64,000 nucleotides of DNA from Bradyrhizobium sp. 132 (GTDB lineage: Bacteria; Pseudomonadota; Alphaproteobacteria; Rhizobiales; Xanthobacteraceae). The DNA is taken from contig NZ_JADPKY010000006.1 in the NCBI RefSeq assembly GCF_023074185.1, positions 1 through 64,000 on the forward strand, given 5' to 3'. The position numbers and the translations under genes are program-made. Numbering within the stretch: the stretch's first letter is position 1; every line of letters starts with the position of its first letter. The notes beneath the pieces were generated by a model. It was not told the DNA's origin. It worked only from the letters and a program-made list of their open reading frames with translations, and searched no databases. Shown here piece by piece: positions 33,482 to 41,417 of the stretch.

Positions 33482-34534
33482 TTACCCGACGCGCCAGAGC
33501 AATGGCGGGCGGCCGCCTGCGGGCGCCCGCAGGTGAACGCCGATGTGCCGCCCGCATCCTGCAGCGAGGCCCTCGAACAATCCCTCCAGCACCTTGGCGC
33601 AGGCGGGGTGACAGTCGGCGACGTCGTCCATCAACTTCCAGCTCTGCTGACGGATTTCGAAGGTGCCTTCGGATGGCGTTACCTCGGCCGCATCGCCCTG
33701 CGCGGCAAACAGCGCGTTGAGGAACGTCGCGAATTCGCTCGCCCCGCCACGGCCCATCGACAGCGCCGCAGCGACCTCATCGAAATATTGCATCCCTATC
33801 AGCTTACCCGCGAGATGCAGGAGATAGCCGGCATCCTCCGGACCGAACAGCTGCACCATCACGGGCGCGGCGGTGCGCACATATTCCATCGCATAGTTGC
33901 GGTAGGCTTTTTCGAGCCGCGGCTTTGGCCAGCTCGCGACAGGAAGAGCCGGCGCGGACTTCGCATCGAACAATGGCGCTTCGAGATGCCGCGCGAACAC
34001 GAGGCGCTGGTCGAGCTCGAGCGGTTGGTCGTATTGATGGTAATAGCCTTCGAGCCCATCCTGGCCATCGACGCTCTGCTTGGTGCAGACGAAGCCCAGG
34101 CGGAGATCACCGAGCGCGACACCGTTGTTGGCGTGCCAGCCGCGCAGCATCGCGCGCGAAACTTCGCCCGGCACGCCGCAGATCGCGGTGCCCTTCCAGA
34201 TCCAGCGCGGCGGCGGATAGCGGATCCAGGCCTTGGTGTCGCTCTCATACATGTATTCGACGTGCACGCCGCCGATCCAGTTCGAGAGGTAGTGATATTG
34301 CGCAGCGGCGACGGCGGGCGGCAGATGGCTCAGCCCGAGCTTTTCCAGCCCCGGCAGGAAGCGCTCCTGCTGCTGGCGGCGGAACACGCGGAAGACGAAC
34401 TCCGCCGCATCCGCCGTGCCGCGACGCGTGACGACGGTGAGGATCAGGCCGGTGAAGTAGGCGTGATAGAGATCGGCAACCGCGCGCCAGCGTTTCCATT
34501 GGGCTTCCTGCGCGGGGTCTGATGCGGCGGACAT
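33482..34534 (-). CDS. Conserved hypothetical protein, function unknown
   Basis: A 350-residue, probably soluble protein. I do not recognise a family. The N-terminal half is mostly helical and Trp/Tyr-rich ('QWKRWRAVADLYHAYFTGLIL', 'YHYLSNWIGGVHVEYM', 'YPPPRWIWKGTAICGV'). The C-terminal part has a Cys/His cluster, 'DCHPACAKVL' and 'AAGCGRHIG', with spacing that could bind a metal or cofactor. No signal peptide or membrane helix is seen. It lies alone, upstream of the second MATE gene on the same strand (165-base gap). Confidence 0.72.
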   Translation of the reverse strand: MSAASDPAQEAQWKRWRAVADLYHAYFTGLILTVVTRRGTADAAEFVFRVFRRQQQERFLPGLEKLGLSHLPPAVAAAQYHYLSNWIGGVHVEYMYESDTKAWIRYPPPRWIWKGTAICGVPGEVSRAMLRGWHANNGVALGDLRLGFVCTKQSVDGQDGLEGYYHQYDQPLELDQRLVFARHLEAPLFDAKSAPALPVASWPKPRLEKAYRNYAMEYVRTAAPVMVQLFGPEDAGYLLHLAGKLIGMQYFDEVAAALSMGRGGASEFATFLNALFAAQGDAAEVTPSEGTFEIRQQSWKLMDDVADCHPACAKVLEGLFEGLAAGCGRHIGVHLRAPAGGRPPLLWRVG

Positions 34535-34638
34535 GTTCGCTCCCGATCGTTATTTTGATCGAGTGTGTCACTGCATTGGGTGACGGACAACCTGAACCGC
34601 ACGCAGGGCGCCCTGCACGGCGGCCCGCCAATTCCGCA

Positions 34639-35052
34639 TCACGAATTGTGAGTGGCTTTGGCGGCGCGCTCGCGCTCGACGCGCTCGGTTACGTCGCGCG
34701 CCATGGCGACCGATCCCTGCACCGCGCCGCCGGCGTCCCGCACCAGCGCGAATGTCATCTCGATGTAGAGCTTGCGTCCGCTCTTGTGCAGCGCGCGGGT
34801 CAGTGTCGGCTTGCCCGCAAGCTTCATCGCGCCGCTGGCAAACGCGGCCTCGAAGCCCTTCCAATGCGCGGCGCGCAGATGTTCGGGAATGATCAGGTCG
34901 AGATTCTGGCCCAGCGCCTCGTCGGCGGCGAAGCCGAACAGCGCGGCCGATGCACGATTCCAGCGCGTGATCGTGCCCGACGGATCGGAATAGATCAGCG
35001 CGTCGGCGACGTCGTTGACAATATGTGCGTCCAGTTGGGATGAATTGGTCAT
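34639..35052 (-). CDS. PAS domain-only sensor protein
   Basis: A 137-residue protein consisting almost wholly of one PAS fold: 'VNDVADALIYSDPSGTITRWNRASAALFGFAADEALGQNLDLIIPEHLRAAHWKGFEAAF', then 'LHKSGRKLYIEMTFALVRDAGGAVQGSVAMARDVTERVERERA'. It has no kinase, GGDEF or HTH output domain. It may work through protein contact with a separate partner. It sits between the unknown 350-residue protein and the dCTP-deaminase-like gene on the same strand. Confidence 0.88.
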   Translation of the reverse strand: MTNSSQLDAHIVNDVADALIYSDPSGTITRWNRASAALFGFAADEALGQNLDLIIPEHLRAAHWKGFEAAFASGAMKLAGKPTLTRALHKSGRKLYIEMTFALVRDAGGAVQGSVAMARDVTERVERERAAKATHNS

Positions 35053-35079
35053 GTCAACACCTTGTGGCCCGGATGATCA

Positions 35080-36225
35080 CTACACCCGAAAGTGCTTGCT
35101 CAGCTTCAGGCCCTGTGCCTGGTAGTTCGAGCCGATGCGCTGACCGTACATGGCGTCGGGGCGGGCCAGCATCTTCTCGTAGACGAGCCGGCCGACGATC
35201 TGGCCGTGCTCGAGGATGAAAGGCACTTCGCGCGAGCGGACCTCGAGCACGGCGCGCGATCCCAGCCCGCCCGCACCGGCATAGCCGAAGCCAGGATCGA
35301 AAAATCCGGCGTAATGCACGCGGAACTCGCCGACGAGCGGATCGAACGGCACCATCTCTGCGGCGTAATCGGGCGGCACCTGCACGGCCTCTTTCGACGC
35401 GAGGATGTAGAACTCGCCGGGATCGAGGATCAAATTGCCGTCGGGACGCGCCGCGATCGGCTCCCAGAAATCGTCAACCGCGTAGCCGGCGCGGCGATCG
35501 ACGTCGATGACGCCGGTGTGGCGCTTGGCGCGGTAGCCGACGAAGCCGCCGCTCTTTTGACCGGAGAGATCAACCGACACCGCGACTCCGCCGGTGAGAT
35601 CGGCATCGTCGACGTCGACGAGACGCTCGGTCGCGTGCAGCGCCTCGAGCTCGTCGATGTTGAGGATGGCATCGCCGGTGCGGAAGCGTACTTGCGACAG
35701 GCGCGAGCCCTCGCTGACCAGCACCGGGAACGTCTTCGGGCTGATCTCGGCATAGAGCGGACCGTGATAGCCGGCGCCGATCATGTCGAAGCGGCGGGTG
35801 CCGTCGGCGATCACGCGGGTGAAAACGTCGAGCCGGCCGGTCGAGCTCTTCGGGTTGGCGGCCGCGACGATTTCCGGCGGCAGCGCGAGGCTTTCGAGCA
35901 GCGGCACGATGTAGACGCAGTTGGTCTCCAGCACCGCGCCGTCGGCAAGGCTGAACTCGTGCAGCTTCAACTCGTCGATGCGCTCGGCGACGGTGGCGCC
36001 GGGGCCGGGCAGGAAGCTGGCGCGAACGCGATAGGCGATGTCGCCGAGGCGAAGGTCGAGGCTTGCCGGCTGGATCTGGCTTTCGACGAAGTCGTATGCG
36101 GGCAGGATGAGACCGCCCTCCGCCATTGCCGCGATCATGCGGTCCGGCAGGATACCATTGGCGTCGGCGGCAACCGTGAACGTCAACCGAGGGTCCTCAT
36201 CAGGGGGGCAAATGCATCCCGACAT
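35080..36225 (-). CDS. dcd: 2'-deoxycytidine 5'-triphosphate deaminase (tandem dCTP-deaminase fold)
   Basis: A 381-residue protein made of two dCTP-deaminase/dUTPase-like units in tandem. The first half has 'QPASLDLRLGDIAYRVRASF', 'CVYIVPLLESLALP' and 'ANPKSSTGRLDVFTRV'. The second has 'DPGEFYILASKEAVQVPP', 'HYAGFFDPGFGYAGAGGLGSRAVLEV' and 'VPFILEHGQIVGRLVYEKM'. Ordinary Dcd is about 185-195 residues and forms trimers of identical subunits, so this is about twice the usual length. It supplies dUTP for thymidylate synthesis. ATG 36225 is used; TTG 36186 after GAGGA is an alternative. Divergent from metZ. Confidence 0.88.
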   Translation of the reverse strand: MSGCICPPDEDPRLTFTVAADANGILPDRMIAAMAEGGLILPAYDFVESQIQPASLDLRLGDIAYRVRASFLPGPGATVAERIDELKLHEFSLADGAVLETNCVYIVPLLESLALPPEIVAAANPKSSTGRLDVFTRVIADGTRRFDMIGAGYHGPLYAEISPKTFPVLVSEGSRLSQVRFRTGDAILNIDELEALHATERLVDVDDADLTGGVAVSVDLSGQKSGGFVGYRAKRHTGVIDVDRRAGYAVDDFWEPIAARPDGNLILDPGEFYILASKEAVQVPPDYAAEMVPFDPLVGEFRVHYAGFFDPGFGYAGAGGLGSRAVLEVRSREVPFILEHGQIVGRLVYEKMLARPDAMYGQRIGSNYQAQGLKLSKHFRV

Positions 36226-36304
36226 GCGGGAAATACTAGCGTTTTACGGCTATCCGATGGACGTCTTGACGGAAAGGGCATTGCGGAATATGAGCATGAC
36301 TTAT

Positions 36305-36358
36305 CCCGTGGTGATTTGAGCCGGCCGGCTTGCAGCCACGTTAAATAAGTCGCTAAAC
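36305..36358 (+). promoter_or_regulatory. SAM-II riboswitch
   Basis: The stretch contains the conserved SAM-II pattern: CGTGG (36307-36311) pairing with CCACG (36336-36340) as P1, GTGATTTG after the first strand, CTTGCAGCC before the second, and TTAAATAAGT followed by GCTAAA (36352-36357) forming the pseudoknot. It lies about 90 bases before metZ, a known location for this class in alphaproteobacteria. S-adenosylmethionine binding should lower sulfhydrylase expression. Confidence 0.92.
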
Positions 36359-36359
36359 A

Positions 36360-36413
36360 GGCCGGGGACCTCTGTGATCCCGGCCCGTGGAGATATTCCA
36401 GGCCGGTTTTTTT
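36360..36413 (+). terminator. Intrinsic terminator with competing antiterminator hairpin after the riboswitch
   Basis: Terminator: CCGGCC (36380-36385) and TGGA (36388-36391) pair with TCCA (36397-36400) and GGCCGG (36401-36406), followed by seven Ts (36407-36413). Alternative hairpin: GGCCGGG (36360-36366) pairs with CCCGGCC (36379-36385) over a 12-base loop and uses the same CCGGCC strand. The two cannot coexist. This suggests control of metZ by transcription termination. Confidence 0.75.
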
Positions 36414-36448
36414 GTGACCATTTTCGATGTTCACGCAGAGGAGGTCCT

Positions 36449-37645
36449 ATGTCGAAGTCCCCGGCGCCAACCGCGCAATACCGTCCCGAAACCCGTCTGG
36501 TCCATTCCGGCACCCTGCGCTCGCAATATGGCGAGACGTCGGAGTCGCTGTTCCTGACCCAGGGCTACGTCTACAACAGCGCCGAGGAGTGTGAGGCGCG
36601 GTTCAAGGGCGAGGACCCCGGCTTCATCTATTCGCGCTACTCCAACCCGACCATCCAGATGTTCGAGCGCCGCATGATCGAGCTCGAAGGCGCCGAAGCA
36701 GCGCGTTCGGCCGCGACCGGCATGGCCGCAGTGACGACCGCGATCCTGGCGCCGCTCAAGGCCGGCGATCACGTGGTGGCCTCGCGCGCGCTGTTCGGCT
36801 CGTGTCTCTACGTCGTGCAGGATTTGCTGCCGCGCTATGGCATCGAGACGACGCTGGTCGATGGGCTCGATCTCGACCAGTGGCAGCGCGCGGTGAAGCC
36901 GAACACCAAGACGTTCTTCCTGGAGAGCCCGACCAATCCGACGCTCGACGTGCTCGACATTCCCGGGATTGCCGAGATCGCGCACAAGGGCGGCGCGCGG
37001 CTCGTCGTCGACAACGTGTTCGCCACGCCGATCTGGCAGAGCCCGCTCGCGCTCGGCGCCGACGTCGTGGTCTATTCCGCGACCAAGCACATCGACGGCC
37101 AGGGCCGCTGTCTCGGCGGCATCATCCTGTCCTCGGAAGCGTTCATCGCCGAGCACATCCACAATTTCATGCGCCAGACCGGGCCGTCGATCTCGCCGTT
37201 CAACGCCTGGGTCCTGCTCAAGGGCCTGGAGACGCTGGGCGTGCGCGTGCGCGCGCAGACCGAGACGGCGGCGCGCATCGCGGACGTGCTGGCGAGCCAT
37301 CCGAAGATTTCGCGGCTGGTGTTTCCCGGCCGCGCCGATCATCCGCAGGCGGCGCTGGTGAAGAAGCAGATGCGCGGCGGCTCGACGCTGGTCGGCTTCG
37401 AGGTCAAGGGCGGCAAGCAGGGTGCGTTCCGCGTGCTCAACGAGCTCAAGCTGGCGAAGATCTCGAACAATCTCGGCGACGCCAAGAGCCTCGTCACGCA
37501 TCCCGCCACGACGACGCATCAGCGCCTGAAGCCGGAGGATCGTGCCGCCCTCGGCATCAGCGAGGGTTTTATCCGCTTCTCGGCGGGGCTCGAGCATCCG
37601 GATGATCTGATCGAAGATCTGACCGCGGCGCTGGAGAAGGCGTGA
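36449..37645 (+). CDS. metZ: O-succinylhomoserine sulfhydrylase
   Basis: A 398-residue PLP enzyme of the Cys/Met metabolism family that makes homocysteine from O-succinylhomoserine and sulfide. The PLP lysine lies in 'SATKHIDGQGR'; other landmarks are 'TRLVHSG', 'YSRYSNPTIQMFERRMIELEGAEAARSAATGMAAV', 'LESPTNPTLDVLDI', 'VVDNVFATPIWQ' and 'ISEGFIRFSAGLEHPDDL'. The start at 36449 is set by AGAGGAGG four bases before. It is controlled by the SAM-II riboswitch and terminator upstream. Divergent from the dcd gene. Confidence 0.95.
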   Translation: MSKSPAPTAQYRPETRLVHSGTLRSQYGETSESLFLTQGYVYNSAEECEARFKGEDPGFIYSRYSNPTIQMFERRMIELEGAEAARSAATGMAAVTTAILAPLKAGDHVVASRALFGSCLYVVQDLLPRYGIETTLVDGLDLDQWQRAVKPNTKTFFLESPTNPTLDVLDIPGIAEIAHKGGARLVVDNVFATPIWQSPLALGADVVVYSATKHIDGQGRCLGGIILSSEAFIAEHIHNFMRQTGPSISPFNAWVLLKGLETLGVRVRAQTETAARIADVLASHPKISRLVFPGRADHPQAALVKKQMRGGSTLVGFEVKGGKQGAFRVLNELKLAKISNNLGDAKSLVTHPATTTHQRLKPEDRAALGISEGFIRFSAGLEHPDDLIEDLTAALEKA

Positions 37646-37652
37646 GGTGCTG

Positions 37653-37697
37653 GTCGTCCCGGCCCCCGTGCGCAATTGCGCACTAGGCCGGGACGAC
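37653..37697. terminator. Perfect inverted repeat between convergent genes
   Basis: GTCGTCCCGGCC (37653-37664) is the exact complement of GGCCGGGACGAC (37686-37697), enclosing the 16-base perfect palindrome GTGCGCAATTGCGCAC (37668-37683). It fills the 54-base gap between metZ and the SGNH hydrolase stops, ending two bases from the latter. It probably serves as a bidirectional end signal; no T-tract is present. Confidence 0.55.
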
Positions 37698-37699
37698 AA

Positions 37700-38692
37700 T
37701 TACATCGGCCGGTACGTCCGCACGTCCGCCGGCACGTTCACACCGAGCTTGATCTGGCCGACGGAACGGATGATGTCGTCGCCGAGGAGCTGGGCGAAGC
37801 AGGCGTAGCCCCAATCGTTCATGTGCAGGCCGTCGGCGATCACAAAACTCTCGACCGGAAGCGATTGCTTTTCGTGCCAGTCGCGCATCACCTCGAAGCG
37901 CGGGAAGATGCCGACGTGACGGAGCTCGGCGACCTTGCCCAGCAGCTTCACCATCTTGCCGGCGCTCTCCGCGCGCTGGTTGACGGCGGGCGAATATTGC
38001 GGATCGACCAGCACGACGTCGGCATCGCCGGCGGCCTGGATGCGGCCGATGCCGTCCTCGACCATCTTCGCGGTCTCGCCGGGATCGAGATTGCGCAGCA
38101 CGGCATTGGTGCCGACCTGCCAGATCACCAGATCCGGATGCACGTCGATCACCGCCTTCTGGAGCCGCTTCATCATCTCGGGCGCGTCCTCGCCGCCGAC
38201 GCCGGCATTGACGACCGTGATGTCGGCGGTCGGATAGTGCCGGTGCAGCTGCGCGGCAAGGCGATTGGGATAGTTGAACTCCGGCGAGCTCGCGCCGAAT
38301 CCTGCGGTCGACGACGAGCCGAACGCGACGATGACGACGGGCTGGCCGGCGACGAGCTTGCCCGCGACATGCGGCAGCGTGCCCATCGCCTTCGCGCCGC
38401 CCTTCGGCGACAGGCAGGGGACGCGGCTGAAGATGTCGCCGGCGGATTTCGCGACCTGCTTCACCTTGTCGATGGCGCGCGCCGTGATGCCGCGCTGGTC
38501 GGGGGACGTCGCGGCGACGGTGGTCTGGGACGGTGAAGCGGAAGCGGGATTAGCCGATTGCTGCGGGGCCGGCGTTGCCTGCGCGGCCGGCTCCTGCGCG
38601 CGCGACTGCGATACAGGCGTTAGCAACAGCAACGCCGCCGCAGCGGGCGCAGCCAGCCATGCCGTCAGGCAAAAAGGGCGGAGAGAACTCAT
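37700..38692 (-). CDS. Exported SGNH/GDSL-type hydrolase
   Basis: A 330-residue exported protein. A signal peptide (about 1-32) is followed by a low-complexity Ala/Gln/Pro/Ser linker to about residue 65. The SGNH domain has block I 'VAFGSSSTAGFGAS' with the nucleophile serine, block II Gly in 'NAGVGGEDAP', block III Asn in 'WQVGTNAVL', and block V in 'ADGLHMNDWGY' (Asp and His). All four catalytic blocks are present. Such enzymes remove or transfer acyl groups on cell-surface glycans. Third gene of an operon with a paralogue and opgC. Confidence 0.88.
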   Translation of the reverse strand: MSSLRPFCLTAWLAAPAAAALLLLTPVSQSRAQEPAAQATPAPQQSANPASASPSQTTVAATSPDQRGITARAIDKVKQVAKSAGDIFSRVPCLSPKGGAKAMGTLPHVAGKLVAGQPVVIVAFGSSSTAGFGASSPEFNYPNRLAAQLHRHYPTADITVVNAGVGGEDAPEMMKRLQKAVIDVHPDLVIWQVGTNAVLRNLDPGETAKMVEDGIGRIQAAGDADVVLVDPQYSPAVNQRAESAGKMVKLLGKVAELRHVGIFPRFEVMRDWHEKQSLPVESFVIADGLHMNDWGYACFAQLLGDDIIRSVGQIKLGVNVPADVRTYRPM

Positions 38693-38704
38693 TAACGCTA
38701 GACC

Positions 38705-39484
38705 TCAATTTTGCTGCTGGGCCGGCTCCAGATGGGCAGCGTCGATGACGAACTGTGCCAACGCCCGGCCAAGGCAATCATGGACCTGTTTCGCCAGCTC
38801 AAGCCCGCGCGACGGGCTGAACAGGTCGAACTGGCCCTGATCATTCCACTGCCGCATGATCGCGAAACGATCGAACAGCGGGATATCGTGCTCCTGCGCC
38901 ACCACCCGCATATTGTCGAGGTATGGCGGCACCGAGATCATGGTTTCGGTGCGCGGGCTGTACTGCAAATTCATCAAGACGACGTCAGCCCCTGCCTTTT
39001 GCAGCGCAGCAACCCCTTCGGTTACTGCGCCACGAAAATCATCGGGATCGATTGCTCGGATAGCATCGACAGTCCCGGTCTGCCAGATGACCAAAGTAGG
39101 CGTTTTTGCTTCCATCAGCTTAACGAAGCTGGCGGCCGCTTCCTCTGCCGTCTTCTTGCTCTGTATTTCTACGGAGACGTGCACGGTCTCGGACGGCGGC
39201 AGCTTGTCCTTCAGGATGGCCTGCATCCGCGCCGGATAGGAGGCGTCCTCGGAGGCTGGAATCGTGGTCGAGCGGCTGCCGATCACCAGGATTTCGAGCG
39301 GCTTGCCGGCCTTGACGGCATCGGCGACCTTGGGAAGCTGGCTTTCGCTGGTGAGCAGGTAGGACGGCAATTCGCAGGCTGGAGGCGCGGCTGAAGCAGC
39401 AGGCGCAGCATCGCCCGCGCGCGCCGAAGGCGCGGCGAGACCACCGCACAGCAGGATCAGGCTCAGGAAAACCTTCGCCTTCAT
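38705..39484 (-). CDS. Exported SGNH-like protein, probably lacking the catalytic Asp-His
   Basis: A 259-residue exported paralogue of the downstream SGNH protein (signal peptide about 1-23). It keeps block I-like 'ILVIGSRSTT' and block III-like 'IWQTGTVDAI', but the Asn of block III is not apparent. The C-terminal DxxH motif is replaced by 'FSPSRGLELAKQVHDCLG'. It may be inactive or use a different mechanism. The ATG overlaps the opgC stop (TGATG), so translation is coupled. Twelve bases separate it from the intact paralogue. Confidence 0.78.
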   Translation of the reverse strand: MKAKVFLSLILLCGGLAAPSARAGDAAPAASAAPPACELPSYLLTSESQLPKVADAVKAGKPLEILVIGSRSTTIPASEDASYPARMQAILKDKLPPSETVHVSVEIQSKKTAEEAAASFVKLMEAKTPTLVIWQTGTVDAIRAIDPDDFRGAVTEGVAALQKAGADVVLMNLQYSPRTETMISVPPYLDNMRVVAQEHDIPLFDRFAIMRQWNDQGQFDLFSPSRGLELAKQVHDCLGRALAQFVIDAAHLEPAQQQN

Positions 39485-40749
39485 CAGCCCCCTCCCGCCA
39501 TATCGGCGCTGCCGACGGCGCTTTTGGTTTTCGAACCGCTTTTGTCAGCCACGCGCTTGTACCACGAAATCACCCAGGCCATGGCCCACATGATCAGGAT
39601 TCCCGAGAGGCTAATCAGCGCATGCAGGGCCGGCCCCCCCCCGACCTCGGCCAGGATGAAATGGCCGGCAAAGGCAAGGAAGACGCCGAGACAGAATATC
39701 TCCAGGGAATGCGAGCCGCACAGGATCAGCGGCCGCAGCCAGCGCGATTTCAGGCCCGGCCAGTCCCGCGGCAGGACGCGCACGGTGATCGCGGCCAGCG
39801 CCAGGAAATGCGTGAAGCGCAGCACGTCGAGATCGGCCTTGTCGATCGGATACATCCACTGCTCGAGCAGCTTCGGCATGAATTGGGACAGCTGCGGCAC
39901 ATACCAGGTCAGCGTCACGTAGAATGCCGCGACCAGATAGGCGATCGAGATCCACATCGTCACCCGCGAAGCCAGAATGCGCGACATGCGTCGCGCTCCC
40001 CCGAGCGCACACCAGGCACCGAACACGAACAGCAATTGCCATGCGAAGGGATTGAACGCCCAGAAGCCGTTCGGATAGGCCGACAGATAGAGGTCGTATT
40101 CCCAGGTCACCGCGTAGAGCAGGACCGAGAGGCCGAGCGTCACGTCGGGGCGCCATTTCATCAGCCACAGGATCAACGGCAGCGCCAGCATCAGCACGAT
40201 GTAGAGCGGCAGCACGTCCATGTTGACGGGACGAAAGCGCAGCAGCAGCGCCTGCACGATCGTGACGTCGGGCTGCTTGAGGAAATCCATGATGCCCATC
40301 TCTTCGGTGTAGAGCGGGTTCTCGAACCTGGTCGCGACGTAGGAGATTTCGGCAAGGAAGATCGTGAACAGGAAGACGTGGGCGACATAGATCTGCCAGA
40401 CGCGCCGCAGGATGCGCGCGGTGGCGACGACGACGCCAGACTCCAGCATCGCCCGACCGTAGACGAAGGCGGCGGTATAGCCTGAGATGAAGATGAAGAT
40501 CTCGGTGGCGTCGCTGAAGCCGTAATTGCGGATCGTGAACCAGGTCAGAAGACTCGGCGGCAAATGGTCGATAAAAATCAGCCACAGCGCGAGGCCGCGG
40601 AACAGATCGAGTCGGAGCTCGCGCTCGCCGATGGCCGGCAGCGAAATAGCCGGCGAGGCCGTGCGCGGCCTGGCACCTGCAGGGTTGGCCTGCAGAGGCT
40701 TGGCGGTTCCCGCGACCGTCGATCCCGTTACTTGGTCGGCAATGGTCAT
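39484..40749 (-). CDS. opgC: OpgC-family membrane acyltransferase
   Basis: A 421-residue polytopic inner-membrane protein of the OpgC/Acyl_transf_3-related family. After a Pro/Ala-rich cytoplasmic tail, it opens with 'LRLDLFRGLALWLIFIDHLPPSLLTWFTIRNYGFSDATEIFIFISGYTAAFVYGRAM', which contains the conserved family histidine, followed by about ten helices. OpgC proteins add succinyl groups to periplasmic glucans. It heads an operon with two exported SGNH proteins, suggesting acyl transfer across the membrane and then periplasmic handling of the product. In rhizobia the target might be cyclic beta-glucan; that is inference. Confidence 0.88.
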   Translation of the reverse strand: MTIADQVTGSTVAGTAKPLQANPAGARPRTASPAISLPAIGERELRLDLFRGLALWLIFIDHLPPSLLTWFTIRNYGFSDATEIFIFISGYTAAFVYGRAMLESGVVVATARILRRVWQIYVAHVFLFTIFLAEISYVATRFENPLYTEEMGIMDFLKQPDVTIVQALLLRFRPVNMDVLPLYIVLMLALPLILWLMKWRPDVTLGLSVLLYAVTWEYDLYLSAYPNGFWAFNPFAWQLLFVFGAWCALGGARRMSRILASRVTMWISIAYLVAAFYVTLTWYVPQLSQFMPKLLEQWMYPIDKADLDVLRFTHFLALAAITVRVLPRDWPGLKSRWLRPLILCGSHSLEIFCLGVFLAFAGHFILAEVGGGPALHALISLSGILIMWAMAWVISWYKRVADKSGSKTKSAVGSADMAGGG

Positions 40750-40837
40750 CGGGGCCTAAAAACCCTTCCGCAAAATCGCGACTTGGTAAGGAGTGTACCG
40801 GTCCGGCCGTCATCTCGCAAAGCGACCGGATCACATG

Positions 40838-40885
40838 CAAGTACACTTGCAAATACACCTGGCAAATACACCTGGATGTGTACTT
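40838..40885. repeat. Three near-tandem 13-mers bounded by an 8-bp inverted repeat
   Basis: CAAATACACCTGG occurs twice in tandem (40850-40862, 40863-40875), preceded by the related CAAGTACACTTG (40838-40849). The element is bounded by AAGTACAC (40839-40846) and GTGTACTT (40878-40885), exact complements. It lies between divergent opgC (about 90 bases away) and apaG (about 80 bases away). Clustered repeats there could be an operator array; no regulator is known. Confidence 0.65.
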
Positions 40886-40967
40886 CCTTTCGAATTCTGG
40901 CGGGACGATGTCACCAAGGCCGCCTCCGGCGTTTGGTTCCCCGGCGGATTTCGGTATGATGGCAATC

Positions 40968-41360
40968 ATGTACCGCGCCGTGACCCACCAGATCGAAGTG
41001 ACCGTCGAGCCGAACTTTGTTCCGGAGCAGTCGTCGGCCGACCGCTCCCGCTATTTCTGGTCCTACACCATTGTCATCATCAATTCCGGCGACGAGACCG
41101 TGCAGCTCAAGACGCGACACTGGATCATCACCGATGCCACGGGCCGGCAGCAGGAAGTGAAGGGCGAGGGTGTCGTCGGCGAGCAGCCGACGCTCGCCCC
41201 CGGCGAACGCTTCGAATACACCTCCGGCGTGCCACTCACGACCGCCTCGGGCTTCATGACCGGCCGTTACCAGATGGTCAGCGCCAGCGGCGAACGCTTC
41301 GAGGTCGAGGTGCCGACATTCTCGCTGGACAGCCCGGACAACAAGCGGGTGTTGAACTGA
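40968..41360 (+). CDS. apaG: ApaG family protein
   Basis: A 130-residue immunoglobulin-like fold protein of the ApaG (DUF525) family. It has 'YRAVTHQIEVTVEPNFVPEQSS', 'YFWSYTIVIINSGDETVQLKTRHWIITDATG', and 'GVVGEQPTLAPGERFEYTSGVPLTTASGFMTGRYQM'. ApaG is associated with Co/Mg tolerance and diadenosine tetraphosphate metabolism in enterobacteria; its molecular role is not settled. The family-typical start is ATG 40968. It is monocistronic, divergent from opgC, with a structured repeat in the shared upstream region. Confidence 0.95.
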   Translation: MYRAVTHQIEVTVEPNFVPEQSSADRSRYFWSYTIVIINSGDETVQLKTRHWIITDATGRQQEVKGEGVVGEQPTLAPGERFEYTSGVPLTTASGFMTGRYQMVSASGERFEVEVPTFSLDSPDNKRVLN

Positions 41361-41417
41361 GGTAGGCGGCGGCGCGGCCTTTTGGGGCGCGGCTTCCCCG
41401 ACGGCGTCATTACTCTC

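Noticed and set aside
36374..36448. An upstream in-frame start for metZ at 36374
   Set aside because: It would place coding sequence over the terminator hairpin and T-tract. The start at 36449 has an excellent ribosome-binding site and begins the conserved protein.
40838..40885. Short tandem units as a possible CRISPR array
   Set aside because: Units are 13 bases with no spacers and no cas genes anywhere in the window.
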